A stretch of 64,000 bases of DNA, taken from NCBI GenBank assembly GCA_019115385.1, contig DXDR01000093.1, forward strand, positions 20,748 through 84,747, written 5' to 3'. The stretch's first letter is position 1; every line of letters starts with the position of its first letter. The stretch comes from Candidatus Mediterraneibacter avicola (lineage in GTDB: Bacteria; Bacillota; Clostridia; Lachnospirales; Lachnospiraceae). Positions 55,433 to 63,822 of the stretch are shown piece by piece. Both the position numbers and the translations under genes were made by a program. The notes under the pieces are model-generated. The model searched no databases and was not told the origin of the DNA. It saw only the letters and a list, made by a program, of their open reading frames with translations.

Positions 55433-56638
55433 CTATTTCTCCTCACACACCTGAAAAATATAAAACTTCAGGTAATAAGAATCCCCTGCTCCCCACAGGA
55501 TCGGATGATCCGGCGCCTGTGTCCGAAACTCCACCTGCCTCAGTCTCTTATGCACATTCTGCGCAGCCTGTCCGATGGTCTTTGTAAAAAGCTCCGGGTC
55601 CATAAAATGGGAGCAGGAACAGGTGGCAAGATACCCGCCGTCTTTCACCAGCTTCATGCCCCGCAGATTGATCTCCCGGTATCCTTTCACCGCTTTTTTT
55701 ATGGAACTTCTGGACTTTGTAAAAGCAGGCGGGTCCAGTATGACCACATCGTACTTCTCACCCTGCTTTTCCAGTCTCGGCAGCAGATCAAACACATCCT
55801 CGCAGATAAATTCCACCCGGTCAGACAGCCCGTTCAGCGCGGCATTTTCCCGCGCCTGCGCAACGCCCAGTTCGGATGCGTCCACTCCGGTCACGTGCTC
55901 TGCCCCCGCCAGCCCTGCATTGAGTGCAAAAGATCCGGTATGGGTAAAGCAGTCCAGTACCCTCGCTCCTTTGCAGAGTTTAGCGACTGCCGCCCTGTTA
56001 TATTTCTGATCCAGAAAGAATCCTGTCTTCTGTCCGTCTTTTACATCCACATAGTACCGGACGCCGTTCTCCACGATCTCAACTTTCGTATCAAAGGGCT
56101 CGCCGATAAATCCCTTGCGGCGTTCCATTCCTTCCTGCTCCCGGACTTTCGCGTCGCTTCGCTCATAGACGCCCCGGATGTGGATACCGTCCTGTTCCAT
56201 CAGATTTTTCAAAATATCAACAATCATTTCTTTAAAGCGGTCGATCCCAAGGGCAAGCGACTCCACCACGAGTACGTCTGCGAACTTGTCCACAACAATT
56301 CCCGGCAGGAAATCCGCCTCACCGAAGATCACACGGCAGCTTGCTGTATCGTCCATTACTTTTTTCCGGTATTCCCATGCATTCTGCACGCGCATACGGA
56401 TAAATTTCTCATCAATTTCCGTGTCCCGGTTTCTCGTCATCATACGGACTGTAAGCTTTGAGTTCCGGTTGATAAACCCCTGTCCCAGCGGGTAACCGTC
56501 AAAATCATGGACGATCACTATATCACCATCTTCAAAACTCCCCATAATACTTTCTATCTCATTGTCATAGATCCACAGGCCTCCTTGCTTGAGCGTGCGT
56601 CCGGCGCCTTTTTTTAGCGTAACGACTGCATTCGGCAT
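55433..56638 (-). CDS. rlmI: 23S rRNA (cytosine-5)-methyltransferase, RlmI family
   Basis: A class I SAM-dependent methyltransferase of 401 residues. N-terminal PUA domain (1-80: LKKGAGRTLKQGGLWIYDNEI), a middle EEHEE-type domain, and the Rossmann domain with LDCFTHTGSFALNAG (SAM), VILDPPAFTKS (catalytic motif) and ATCSCSHFM (catalytic Cys). E. coli RlmI makes m5C1962 in 23S rRNA. The ATG at 56638 has AGGAGG 8 bases upstream; the longer frame to 56722 does not and would cover the MarR operator. It is divergent from the MarR gene. Confidence 0.9.
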   Translation of the reverse strand: MPNAVVTLKKGAGRTLKQGGLWIYDNEIESIMGSFEDGDIVIVHDFDGYPLGQGFINRNSKLTVRMMTRNRDTEIDEKFIRMRVQNAWEYRKKVMDDTASCRVIFGEADFLPGIVVDKFADVLVVESLALGIDRFKEMIVDILKNLMEQDGIHIRGVYERSDAKVREQEGMERRKGFIGEPFDTKVEIVENGVRYYVDVKDGQKTGFFLDQKYNRAAVAKLCKGARVLDCFTHTGSFALNAGLAGAEHVTGVDASELGVAQARENAALNGLSDRVEFICEDVFDLLPRLEKQGEKYDVVILDPPAFTKSRSSIKKAVKGYREINLRGMKLVKDGGYLATCSCSHFMDPELFTKTIGQAAQNVHKRLRQVEFRTQAPDHPILWGAGDSYYLKFYIFQVCEEK

Positions 56639-56706
56639 AATATTCCTCCTGATATATAGATTGATCTTTTTTGCATAACATCTGTTTTGAATTATAATAC
56701 CATTAC

Positions 56707-56734
56707 TTGCTTGCGCACGCAATAATCTTATGAT
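56707..56734 (+). promoter_or_regulatory. Promoter and MarR operator of the efflux operon
   Basis: TTGCTT (56707-56712) and TATGAT (56729-56734) with a 16-base spacer. The -35 lies in a near-palindrome TTGCTTGC-GCACGCAA (56707-56722, one mismatch), the kind of site MarR dimers bind, so autorepression is inferred. Confidence 0.55.
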
Positions 56735-56758
56735 AAACTTTTTATCGGAGGTATAACT

Positions 56759-57235
56759 ATGCTTTTAGTAAAATGGCTTGGAATAGCCGACCGGTATTCA
56801 AAAATGTATCTGGACCGCGTGCTGGCCCCTCTGGGCATCAACAGCAGCCAACACATGTATATAACTATAATCTGCCGCAATCCCGGCATTACTCAGGAAC
56901 AGTTTACCGAAATGACCCATCTGAACCCGAGCAACATAACCCGTGCGCTGAACGCACTGATCCAGGCCGGATTTCTAAAAAAAGAAACGAGCAGAGAAGA
57001 CAAACGGCGAAACTGCCTGTACCCGACTCAAAAGGCATATGCGGCTAACAAAATCATCCTGGACACACTTGAGCATATTGAAGACGCCCTGCTCGAAGGC
57101 TATCCAAAGGCAGAGCGGGCTCATTTTGAGGAAATGGTAAATGCAGCTGCGCTCAGAGCCATTGCATTGAATCACAACGAAGGAGAACTTATTTATGGAA
57201 CAGACACAGACAGTTCAAAATCCTCTGGGATATAA
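56759..57235 (+). CDS. MarR-family transcriptional regulator
   Basis: A 158-residue winged-helix repressor: ITQEQFTEMTHLNPSNITRALNALIQAGFLKKETSREDKRRN carries the recognition helix and the beta-wing with the conserved D-R pattern. MarR proteins are released from DNA by phenolic or oxidant ligands and usually control the next gene. Here the next gene is a MATE exporter whose ATG lies 41 bases before this gene's stop, with an AAGGAG site inside it, so the pair is translationally coupled. GGAGG lies before this ATG. Confidence 0.92.
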   Translation: MLLVKWLGIADRYSKMYLDRVLAPLGINSSQHMYITIICRNPGITQEQFTEMTHLNPSNITRALNALIQAGFLKKETSREDKRRNCLYPTQKAYAANKIILDTLEHIEDALLEGYPKAERAHFEEMVNAAALRAIALNHNEGELIYGTDTDSSKSSGI

Positions 57236-58571
57236 AAAAATCCCGTCGCTTCTGGCGGCCTTTGCCATACCAAGTATTATCGCCACACTGGTCAGTTCAC
57301 TTTATAATATCGTGGACCAGGTCTTTATCGGACAAGGCGTCGGTTATCTCGGAAACGCGGCCACAAACGTCTCCTATCCCCTGACGACGATCTGCCTGGC
57401 CATCTCCCTGCTTATCGGCATTGGAAGCGCCTCCCGCTTCTCACTCAGCCTCGGCGCGGGAGAACAGGAAGAAGCCTGCCGTGTAGTCGGAAACGGTATC
57501 TGTATGATGCTCCTGTCAGGTATTATTTATGCTGTGCTTATTGAAATATTCCTTTATCCCATGCTGAATGCTTTCGGCGCAACAGCAGAAAATCTTTCCT
57601 ACGCGGTATCTTATTCACGCATCATCGCCCTTGGGATGCCTTTCCAGGTCATAACCACGGGGATGAGCAATCTGATCCGAGCCGATGGGAGCCCGAAATA
57701 TTCCATGACCTGTATGCTGATCGGCGCTGTCATCAATGTGATCCTCGATCCGGTCTTTATCTTCATTTTCCATCTCGGCGTAGCCGGTGCAGCCTGGGCG
57801 ACGATTATCGGGCAGTTTTTTTCTTTCCTGTCTGCCATTCTCTACATTCGCAAATTTAAAAGCGTCCGCCTGGAACGGAAACATTTCCGGCTGACGCTCA
57901 AAGGCTGCGCCGCAACAGCTTCTTTGGGGATGAGCAACAGCCTGAACCAGGTGGCGATCACCCTGGTTCAGGTGGTAATGAATAATTCACTGACCTATTA
58001 CGGAGCCATGACTGTTTACGGAAAAGATATCCCTCTGGCAGCCTGCGGGATTGTTATGAAGACGAACGCCATCCTTCTGGCATTTTTCATCGGACTTTCC
58101 CAGGGCTCACAGCCTATCATCGGATTTAATTACGGAGCCAGACAGTATCCCCGCGTACGCCGGACTTACAGGCTTGCCATCACATGCAGTTTTGTGATCT
58201 CCTCGATAGGCTTTATCCTGTTTCAATTCTTCCCGTACCAGATCATCTCCCTGTTTGGAAAGGGAGATGCCCTCTACTATGAATTTGCCATTCATTTTAT
58301 GCGCACATTCCTTTTTATGGTTATTGTAAACGGGGTGCAGCTAATCTCATCCAACTTCTTTTCTGCTATCGGGAAACCTGTAAAAGGACTGCTGCTTTCC
58401 ATGACGAGACAGGTGTTTTTTCTGATCCCTCTCGTTCTGATCCTGCCGCTGTTTGCAGGGATCGACGGCATTCTGTACGCGGGACCGGTGGCGGATGGGA
58501 TCGCATTTGTCGTCTCTGTCGCCCTGATATCTCTTGAGATGAAAAAAATGCGACAGCTTGAAAGGGAATAA
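57195..58571 (+). CDS. MATE-family multidrug/Na+ antiporter
   Basis: A 458-residue membrane protein with twelve predicted helices in two MatE halves (VDQVFIGQGVGYLGNAATNVSYP, QVITTGMSNLIRADGSPKYSM, then GLSQGSQPIIGFNYGAR in the second half). MATE proteins expel cationic drugs and dyes using Na+ or H+. Regulation by the overlapping MarR gene is inferred. It ends 28 bases from the convergent gene at 58599. Confidence 0.92.
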   Translation: MEQTQTVQNPLGYKKIPSLLAAFAIPSIIATLVSSLYNIVDQVFIGQGVGYLGNAATNVSYPLTTICLAISLLIGIGSASRFSLSLGAGEQEEACRVVGNGICMMLLSGIIYAVLIEIFLYPMLNAFGATAENLSYAVSYSRIIALGMPFQVITTGMSNLIRADGSPKYSMTCMLIGAVINVILDPVFIFIFHLGVAGAAWATIIGQFFSFLSAILYIRKFKSVRLERKHFRLTLKGCAATASLGMSNSLNQVAITLVQVVMNNSLTYYGAMTVYGKDIPLAACGIVMKTNAILLAFFIGLSQGSQPIIGFNYGARQYPRVRRTYRLAITCSFVISSIGFILFQFFPYQIISLFGKGDALYYEFAIHFMRTFLFMVIVNGVQLISSNFFSAIGKPVKGLLLSMTRQVFFLIPLVLILPLFAGIDGILYAGPVADGIAFVVSVALISLEMKKMRQLERE

Positions 58572-58598
58572 TGCCGATACGTTTTCTTCTGTACGGTT

Positions 58599-59399
58599 TT
58601 ATTTTTTTTCACCACAGACAGTACAATATTGATAATCCACATAGGTCTGATTTTCATAATGCCCCTGATCTTCCTGGTGAGAGCCTGTCTTTACCCGTTC
58701 TGTCTTGGACACATTCTGATAATTGCCATAATAAACGCCGTTATATAAGCCGTTGGAGTCTGCATTTCTTAAGGCATTGGCGATAATATTTTTCAGATCA
58801 GCATGGGTAAATCCGTTTTCAAACCAATAGGTAGGCCCGTTTGCGATCATACTGCCGTTTCCGCTGGGAGTATAAAATCTCGCCCCGTAAATCGTCTTTG
58901 TTTCATAGTCGTCTACCGTCACCATATTGGACACCCAGACCTGTTTTTGAGCTGTATGGTCTGCCCATTTATGGGTATGATAGGATTTTGAACTGCCGGC
59001 ACCGCCGGATTCCCCCGCAGTCCGGGAACCGCCTGAACTTTTACTGCTGTTTTCCGCCGCCGAACCGGCAGACCCGGAATCTGCGCTCTTGTTCTTGTCA
59101 GTCTGTTCCCGGTCATTTGCCACATCCGTTTTTGTGTCTTCCGGTGCAGATGACTCTGCCGTCTCTCCCACGGTTTCCTGTACATTTTCGTCCCCATCCT
59201 CTTTCTTATCGCTGGCCTTGGCTGTTTTACTTTTCTGCGTTTCTTCTTTTTGTTCCGTCGGTTTTAATCCGCCATCCTCTGCATGATCCAGATTTACTGC
59301 GGCTGAAACTGCGGCTCCTACCAGCAAAATAATCAGTACAGCCAGAACCGGAATTAACACCTTTTTATTCATCTTTACAAAATTTTTTATCTTTTCCAT
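58599..59399 (-). CDS. Membrane-anchored surface protein of unknown function
   Basis: A 266-residue protein. ATG 59399 (MEKIKNFVKMNKK) has AAAGG about 10 bases upstream; the frame could extend to 59441. One N-terminal helix (VLIPVLAVLIILLVGAAVSA) is followed by about 110 residues of low-complexity Lys/Glu/Ser/Gly linker, then a compact domain (about 150-266: HTHKWADHTAQKQVWV, NGPTYWFENGFTHADLKNII, YHYENQTYVDYQYCTVCGEKK end region) with His/Cys pairs at both ends, suggesting a bound metal. The family is not recognised. It follows a frameshifted small gene, and both lie behind an ECF-like promoter matching that of the tethered sigma factor operon, so membership of that regulon is inferred. Confidence 0.7.
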   Translation of the reverse strand: MEKIKNFVKMNKKVLIPVLAVLIILLVGAAVSAAVNLDHAEDGGLKPTEQKEETQKSKTAKASDKKEDGDENVQETVGETAESSAPEDTKTDVANDREQTDKNKSADSGSAGSAAENSSKSSGGSRTAGESGGAGSSKSYHTHKWADHTAQKQVWVSNMVTVDDYETKTIYGARFYTPSGNGSMIANGPTYWFENGFTHADLKNIIANALRNADSNGLYNGVYYGNYQNVSKTERVKTGSHQEDQGHYENQTYVDYQYCTVCGEKK

Positions 59400-59635
59400 A
59401 ATTATCCATACCTTTCTGATCATCATTATTATTGATTTCACGCATTGCTTCCACGCTCTGCGTTTTTATGTCCAATTTATGAAAAATGAACAGGGCTGCC
59501 GCCGGCAGCAACCCGCAGCTTGCGGCACAGTTCATGCCGGCGCCGACCAGCGTACTTACAGGCACCAGGCCGGCAGCTATTGCCGAAAATCCTCCCAGCA
59601 GACCTACAGCCTGTATTTTCTATTTTGTTCTTCAT
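59365..59635 (-). pseudogene. Frameshifted small membrane protein gene
   Basis: A good AAGGAG site and ATG (59635) start MKNKIENT. After eight codons that frame becomes Arg/Cys-rich and loses all protein character, while the +1 frame continues as a clean hydrophobic protein: AVGLLGGFSAIAAGLVPVST, then VGAGMNCAASCGLLPAAAL and a charged tail ending CKDE at 59365. Removing one base near 59611 joins them into one protein of about 89 residues with two membrane segments. So this is a one-base frameshift (mutation, sequencing error or programmed shift). It overlaps the next gene start by 35 bases. No family is recognised. Confidence 0.6.
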
Positions 59636-59656
59636 CTTCGCTCCTTTCACTACTCC

Positions 59657-59684
59657 GACAGAACAAAAGAGAAAAAAGTTTTAT
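59657..59684 (-). promoter_or_regulatory. ECF-type promoter matching that of the sigma factor operon
   Basis: ATAAAAC (59678-59684) plus a T run, then 16 bases later CTGTC (59657-59661) on the minus strand, 22 bases before the ATG at 59635. Same elements and spacing as 52748-52775. Confidence 0.6.
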
Positions 59685-59731
59685 GATTTGGAAAAATATT
59701 TTTATTTTCCATAAAATCGTCCCATACAAAA

Positions 59732-59806
59732 AAGACAATGAACCGACATTTGCCGCAGGACAGACTGCAATTCTGCAGCCGCTGCAAAAGACCCGTTCAT
59801 TGTCTT
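59732..59806 (-). terminator. Terminator of the XRE-ABC operon
   Basis: AAGACAATGAAC (59732-59743) pairs with GTTCATTGTCTT (59795-59806), enclosing a GC-rich inner hairpin (CTGCAATTCTGCAG region). On the minus strand the stem ends in a TTTTTT run. It lies 35 bases after the permease stop. Confidence 0.75.
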
Positions 59807-59840
59807 ATTCATTTATGTCTATTTATTTATATTCGTTTTC

Positions 59841-60626
59841 TCACTTCAAAAGCATCTCATAAGTAAACCTTCCCATTGCTCTCTGTAAAAGAATCCAGGC
59901 GAGAAATGCGCACACTGCGCTTAGCACCAGCAGGATCCATACATTTAACAGCAGGGCTCCTGTAAACTGCCCCACAATGAGAAGGAGCACCGGAATGATC
60001 AAAAACACTGCGCCCTGCTGGGATTCCTCCATACTCTGCGCCTTTGCCGAGCCCTTCACGATCAAAGTCACTGCGATCAGTGCTATGGCCGGCGAGAGAA
60101 GCGCCAGTATTATAAGCCAGTTTATCCCGGGCACCACCAGATTTGCCGTGAGGAAAAACACTTCCAGTTCCAGCACAGTCAGCATGGCAGCAAATGAGAT
60201 GAGAGATACCAGCATACTGAACAGAAAAGAAGCAAGCACCTTTGCCTGAAAAATCTGCTTCACGGACAGCGGACAGTAGAGAAGGGTCTCCAAAGTCCTT
60301 TTTTCTTTTTCACCTACGAAAGAACTCGCTGCCATGACAGATGCAGTCATGATCGGTATCATAAGAAAGAACACCGGCAGGATATAATTAAAGATCAGAC
60401 CTATAACGGCCAGTTCCACACTGACGGTTCCAACTTCCTGAGGCAGCAGTTCCAGAAGCTTCAGGACATCTGGATCATCCGGCACAAAATGAACCGCGAT
60501 CACAAAAACAGACGGCAGTACGATTGTAAGAACAAGCGGAACGATCAAAATCGTGGAGAAAAGTCTTCTGTTGGAAGTAATACTGAAAAAATCCTTTTTA
60601 ATAACAGCAGAAACTGCCCGGTTCAT
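59841..60626 (-). CDS. ABC-2 type permease, NatB-like
   Basis: A membrane protein of 261 residues with six hydrophobic segments and the ABC-2 feature SSFVGEKEKRTLETLLYCPLS. It starts directly with a cytoplasmic segment (VIKKDFFSITSNRRLF). Its ATG overlaps the ATPase stop by four bases (ATGA). With that ATPase it makes an efflux pump of the Na+/drug/peptide export type; the substrate is unknown. Confidence 0.88.
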   Translation of the reverse strand: MNRAVSAVIKKDFFSITSNRRLFSTILIVPLVLTIVLPSVFVIAVHFVPDDPDVLKLLELLPQEVGTVSVELAVIGLIFNYILPVFFLMIPIMTASVMAASSFVGEKEKRTLETLLYCPLSVKQIFQAKVLASFLFSMLVSLISFAAMLTVLELEVFFLTANLVVPGINWLIILALLSPAIALIAVTLIVKGSAKAQSMEESQQGAVFLIIPVLLLIVGQFTGALLLNVWILLVLSAVCAFLAWILLQRAMGRFTYEMLLK

Positions 60627-61576
60627 TGCTCTTCCTCCTTTCCCTTTGCCGTAAGCGCAAAATAAATATCTTCAAGAGTGGGCTGTTTTACTTCCACCCC
60701 ATAGATATCTCCGCCCGCCTCGACAATCGTGCGTACAATCCGGGGAATTTCTGCCTCGGACTGTATCTTTGTGCAGAACACATCTCCGGCGCTTTCACCG
60801 TCTGCCCGTTTCCACTGCCGTTGTATTCTGCTGTCCGTAAACTTCCCGTTCCCTGAAATGCCGCACGCACGAACCCGAAGCTCGGCTCCGGCATTCATTT
60901 TCTCTCTGAGCTCTGCCAGAGTTCCCGCCGCAAGAAGCCTTCCTTCTTCGAGTAATCCGAACCTGGTACAGATTTCCTGGGCATATCGGAGCTGATGGGT
61001 ACAGAGAAACACGGTGGTTCCTTTTTCCTGTGCCAGCTCCCGTATCAGTTGATTCACGTTCTGGGCACTCTCGGGATCAAGCCCGGAGGTCGGTTCGTCA
61101 AGAAACAGTACTTCCGGGCGGTGGATCAGCGCCCGCGCCAGAGACAGTCTCTGCCGCATGCCGGTGGAATATGCCGCCAGCTTCTGATCCCCGGCTTCTT
61201 CAAGCTTCAATTTTTCCAGCAGGGTCAGCCCCCGCTTCCTTCCCTCCTCTTTCGAAATCCCGAAAATCTCAGCATAAAAAATAAGATTCTGAATGCCGGT
61301 CATGTTGTCATACATCTGAGCGTGTTCTGTAAGGACGCCGGAGACAGCATGTACCTTCTCCGGTTCCCGGGACGGATCAAATCCCAGTACGCTGCATTTT
61401 CCTGCCGACGGGGTCAGCATCCCGTTCAGCATTTTAACTGTCGTAGTCTTTCCCGCTCCGTTCGGCCCCAGAAATCCAAAAACCTCCCCCTGTCTTAGGG
61501 ACAGACTGATCCCCTTTACCGCTTCCTTCCCTCCGGGAAACGTCTTGGATAAATCCTGTAATACAACTGCCTGCAT
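60623..61576 (-). CDS. ABC transporter ATP-binding protein, NatA-like
   Basis: A 317-residue ATPase with FLGPNGAGKTTTVKML, YSTGMRQRLSLARAL and VLFLDEPTSGLD, then a C-terminal extension (residues about 225-317) ending in a DUF4162-like segment (GGDIYGVEVKQPTLEDIYFALT). ATG 61576 is chosen because AGGAGG lies 9 bases upstream; an in-frame ATG at 61585 abuts the site. It follows the XRE regulator by 43 bases and overlaps the permease by ATGA. Confidence 0.9.
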   Translation of the reverse strand: MQAVVLQDLSKTFPGGKEAVKGISLSLRQGEVFGFLGPNGAGKTTTVKMLNGMLTPSAGKCSVLGFDPSREPEKVHAVSGVLTEHAQMYDNMTGIQNLIFYAEIFGISKEEGRKRGLTLLEKLKLEEAGDQKLAAYSTGMRQRLSLARALIHRPEVLFLDEPTSGLDPESAQNVNQLIRELAQEKGTTVFLCTHQLRYAQEICTRFGLLEEGRLLAAGTLAELREKMNAGAELRVRACGISGNGKFTDSRIQRQWKRADGESAGDVFCTKIQSEAEIPRIVRTIVEAGGDIYGVEVKQPTLEDIYFALTAKGKEEEQ

Positions 61577-61619
61577 CTTCTGCATCCTCCTTTTCCCTCC
61601 GTCCATTCCAAACGTATCA

Positions 61620-62738
61620 TCATACACAGTCTTCATTCTTCTTCAGCCGCTGTACCATATCCCTGAAATGGGGCTCCTCCGCCAGGTCGTGAAATGCGGG
61701 ATTCTCTGTAACAGCCTGCGTCATACTGTGCCGGATCACCGATTCATCCCGGGGCGGGTAAGCGCCGAGACTGAGGCTTCTCTCAAACCACTCTTCCAGA
61801 AGATCAAAATAATCGTCTCCCTTAAGCTTTATGGGATAGATGTCTCCGACAGCAAGTTCTGTGTATTTCTCCAGAACTGTAAGAGCCTTTTCTTTCTCAC
61901 CCAGGCTCATCCATCCCTGCGCCATAGTGATATAGCAGGACAGCAGTATGCCGGGATGCAGATCATCCGCCTGAAATGCCTCTGTCAACATCTGAAGCCG
62001 CCGGCAGCTTTCTTCAAATTTCCCCGGATCTTCTGTACACAGTTCCATATAGGACGGCAGCAGATTTAACAATGTAATAATATTTTTATAAATTGCAGCC
62101 TGCAGGATCTTTTTCGCCTCTTTTAAGTTGCCTGTCATTTTCCACGCCGACGCCAGAAGCGGCTCCGGTGCTCCTGCCACAGGCGGCTCCGGTTCTAATA
62201 TCTCCAGCACTTCTTCCGGCCGCTTTAGTACAAGCAGACAGTACGCTTCCAGATGAAGGGCATTTCGCCCCAGATTGGGATCATCGGTTTGTGCTTTCAC
62301 ACGCCGGCACAGTTCTGCCGCTTCCTCCATAGTTTGTTCTATCGTTTTCCTGTCCCCAGCCAGCATGGAATGATTGATCAGCAGGGAGGCAATCTGGAAC
62401 AGAAGGGGATAACAGGAGTAATATTTTCTGACATATTCCCTGCAGTGCTCCCGAACTTGCATGAAGGGGCATGCCGCAAATTCTTCCGTCAGCTTCCGGT
62501 ACATTTCCCGGATTCCCTCAGCATCCATCTGGGGTTCATACCCCATCAGTTCATCAATACTGATATCGAAATAGGACGCAAGCCTGGGCAGAAGAAGAAT
62601 ATCCGGATACGTAGTCTCGGTCTCCCATTTTGAGACCGCGGCTTTGGAAACACCCAGGAACTCCGCCAATTCGTCCTGGGTAATTCCGCTCCTGCGGCGG
62701 TGTTCAGCCAGAATCTGTCCAAGATGTATTTCTTTCAT
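61620..62738 (-). CDS. XRE-family regulator with TPR-like C-terminal domain
   Basis: A 372-residue regulator, first gene of the ABC-2 exporter operon. The N-terminal helix-turn-helix (about 5-62: LAEHRRRSGITQDELAEFLGVSKAAVSKWE) is followed by alpha-helical repeats of TPR type (about 110-360: ALHLEAYCLLVLKRPEEVLEIL, AWKMTGNLKEAKKILQAAI, QGWMSLGEKEKALTVLEKY). Such proteins in Firmicutes often sense peptides, but no peptide gene is seen next to it. ATG 62738 has AAAGGCGG upstream; a longer frame to 62834 is unlikely. Confidence 0.87.
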   Translation of the reverse strand: MKEIHLGQILAEHRRRSGITQDELAEFLGVSKAAVSKWETETTYPDILLLPRLASYFDISIDELMGYEPQMDAEGIREMYRKLTEEFAACPFMQVREHCREYVRKYYSCYPLLFQIASLLINHSMLAGDRKTIEQTMEEAAELCRRVKAQTDDPNLGRNALHLEAYCLLVLKRPEEVLEILEPEPPVAGAPEPLLASAWKMTGNLKEAKKILQAAIYKNIITLLNLLPSYMELCTEDPGKFEESCRRLQMLTEAFQADDLHPGILLSCYITMAQGWMSLGEKEKALTVLEKYTELAVGDIYPIKLKGDDYFDLLEEWFERSLSLGAYPPRDESVIRHSMTQAVTENPAFHDLAEEPHFRDMVQRLKKNEDCV

Positions 62739-63616
62739 ATATATTTTCCGCCTTTCTGCGAAAGGCACCGATGAGGTTATGAAACCCGTTAGTTGACTTC
62801 CGCTTTCTAATTTATTTTTTTTGCTAACCGCCATCTCTTTGTTTCAAACTTTTTACCTGCCTGTTAAATTATGTGTGGTTTGTCTTAGAATATTGTACGA
62901 GGTGCAGGCAGCAATTACAATAGAACTATATTTAACTTTTGTTTCAAAAAATCAACTTACAGGAAACTGTCTTATATCGTGTTTTCTGCTTTTGGTTATT
63001 TTCAGCCTGTGCTCTCACTTTATTTTCAATAAACAGACAGAGCGAATGCCAAATAATCTTTCTGAAACCAGCTGCACCCGACTTTATTCTGTCTGAATTA
63101 TTTTTATCTGTCTTTAAATAGCGAAGATGGGATGCTTGTCCGCACCCCATCTTCGCTGTTTTCCTTATTTTCAGTTATTCCCTTGATTTTCACAGGATAT
63201 ACATATCATACAAGGATATCATGCATTTTGTCCTGCATTTTAAAACAGATTATACAGATTTTCTTATGAGGAGTACAAGCGTCTCTGCATGGCACGGGAG
63301 GACAGAAAACACGGCATTTCCCGGGCGGCTGATCCGGGTTGAGCCGCCGCTGTTTTTTCCCATAACCAGTATTGTGGTCAATTCTGTACCAGATATTGCC
63401 ATAAGTCCAATCCGCAGGGGCAGGCTGTATCTCCAGTCCGTGGGATCTCATTCTTCGGCGTATCCGGTGCGTGGCTGTTAATGATGGCAAAGCCCTCAGA
63501 ACTGTCTCCAACAACAAAATACAGCGACCGCTGCGTTCTTTTCTCTATATTTTGCGAGAGACGTTCCCCCTCTTGACTTCGCCAAAAAAGACCGATACAT
63601 GGACTCGCGTCCCGCA
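62739..63616. other. Long gap without a convincing gene
   Basis: This stretch of almost 900 bases is AT-rich up to 63120, then has a terminator and mixed-composition sequence. Short frames on both strands (for example 63378-63620 minus, with IINSHAPDTPKNEIPRTGD) show no ribosome site and no family. The sequence after the broken Xre gene may be decayed remains of a neighbour. Confidence 0.5.
63121..63166 (+). terminator. Terminator without an obvious gene
   Basis: GCGAAGATGGG (63121-63131) pairs with CCCATCTTCGC (63146-63156), with an inner TGC/GCA pair, and TGTTTTCCTTATTTT follows on the plus strand. No protein gene ends just before it on that strand, so it may end a small RNA or a lost gene. 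Confidence 0.6.
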
Positions 63617-63822
63617 TCAATCTTTTTCAAACTTCACAACATCATCGGCGGTGCAGTCAAGTATGTTACATAATTTTTCCAGCGTATTCATTGTAATGCT
63701 CTGGTTTCTTTTCAACATAGTTATGGTATGGTATAAGGACTGACACCGTGCTTATTGATAAGGGCGTATGTGGTCACGCCGCATTTTTTCATTGTTTCCC
63801 ATAGTGGCGCATATGAAATCAC
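63617..63822 (-). pseudogene. Xre/Cro-type regulator broken by a 5-base duplication
   Basis: Starting at GTG 63822 (AAGGGGG 7 bases upstream) the frame reads VISYAPLWETMKKCGVTTYA and on to HGVSPYTI, then meets a stop. Bases 63722-63731 are TATGG twice. Deleting one copy restores SPYTITMLKRNQSITMNTLE and KLCNILDCTADDVVKFEKD to the stop at 63617, a complete 66-residue Cro/C1-type helix-turn-helix protein of the kind found on clostridial mobile elements. The damage is therefore a tandem duplication, possibly reversible. Translation could restart at internal ATGs. Confidence 0.75.

Noticed and set aside
62821..63096. Plus-strand frame of 91 codons
   Set aside because: AT-rich and hydrophobic by composition, no ribosome site at the first ATG, and it overlaps the promoter side of the XRE gene.
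63206..63620. Two overlapping minus-strand frames after the broken Xre gene
   Set aside because: Neither has a ribosome site or known family; one has many Cys, Pro and Arg residues. I left them as possible decayed sequence.
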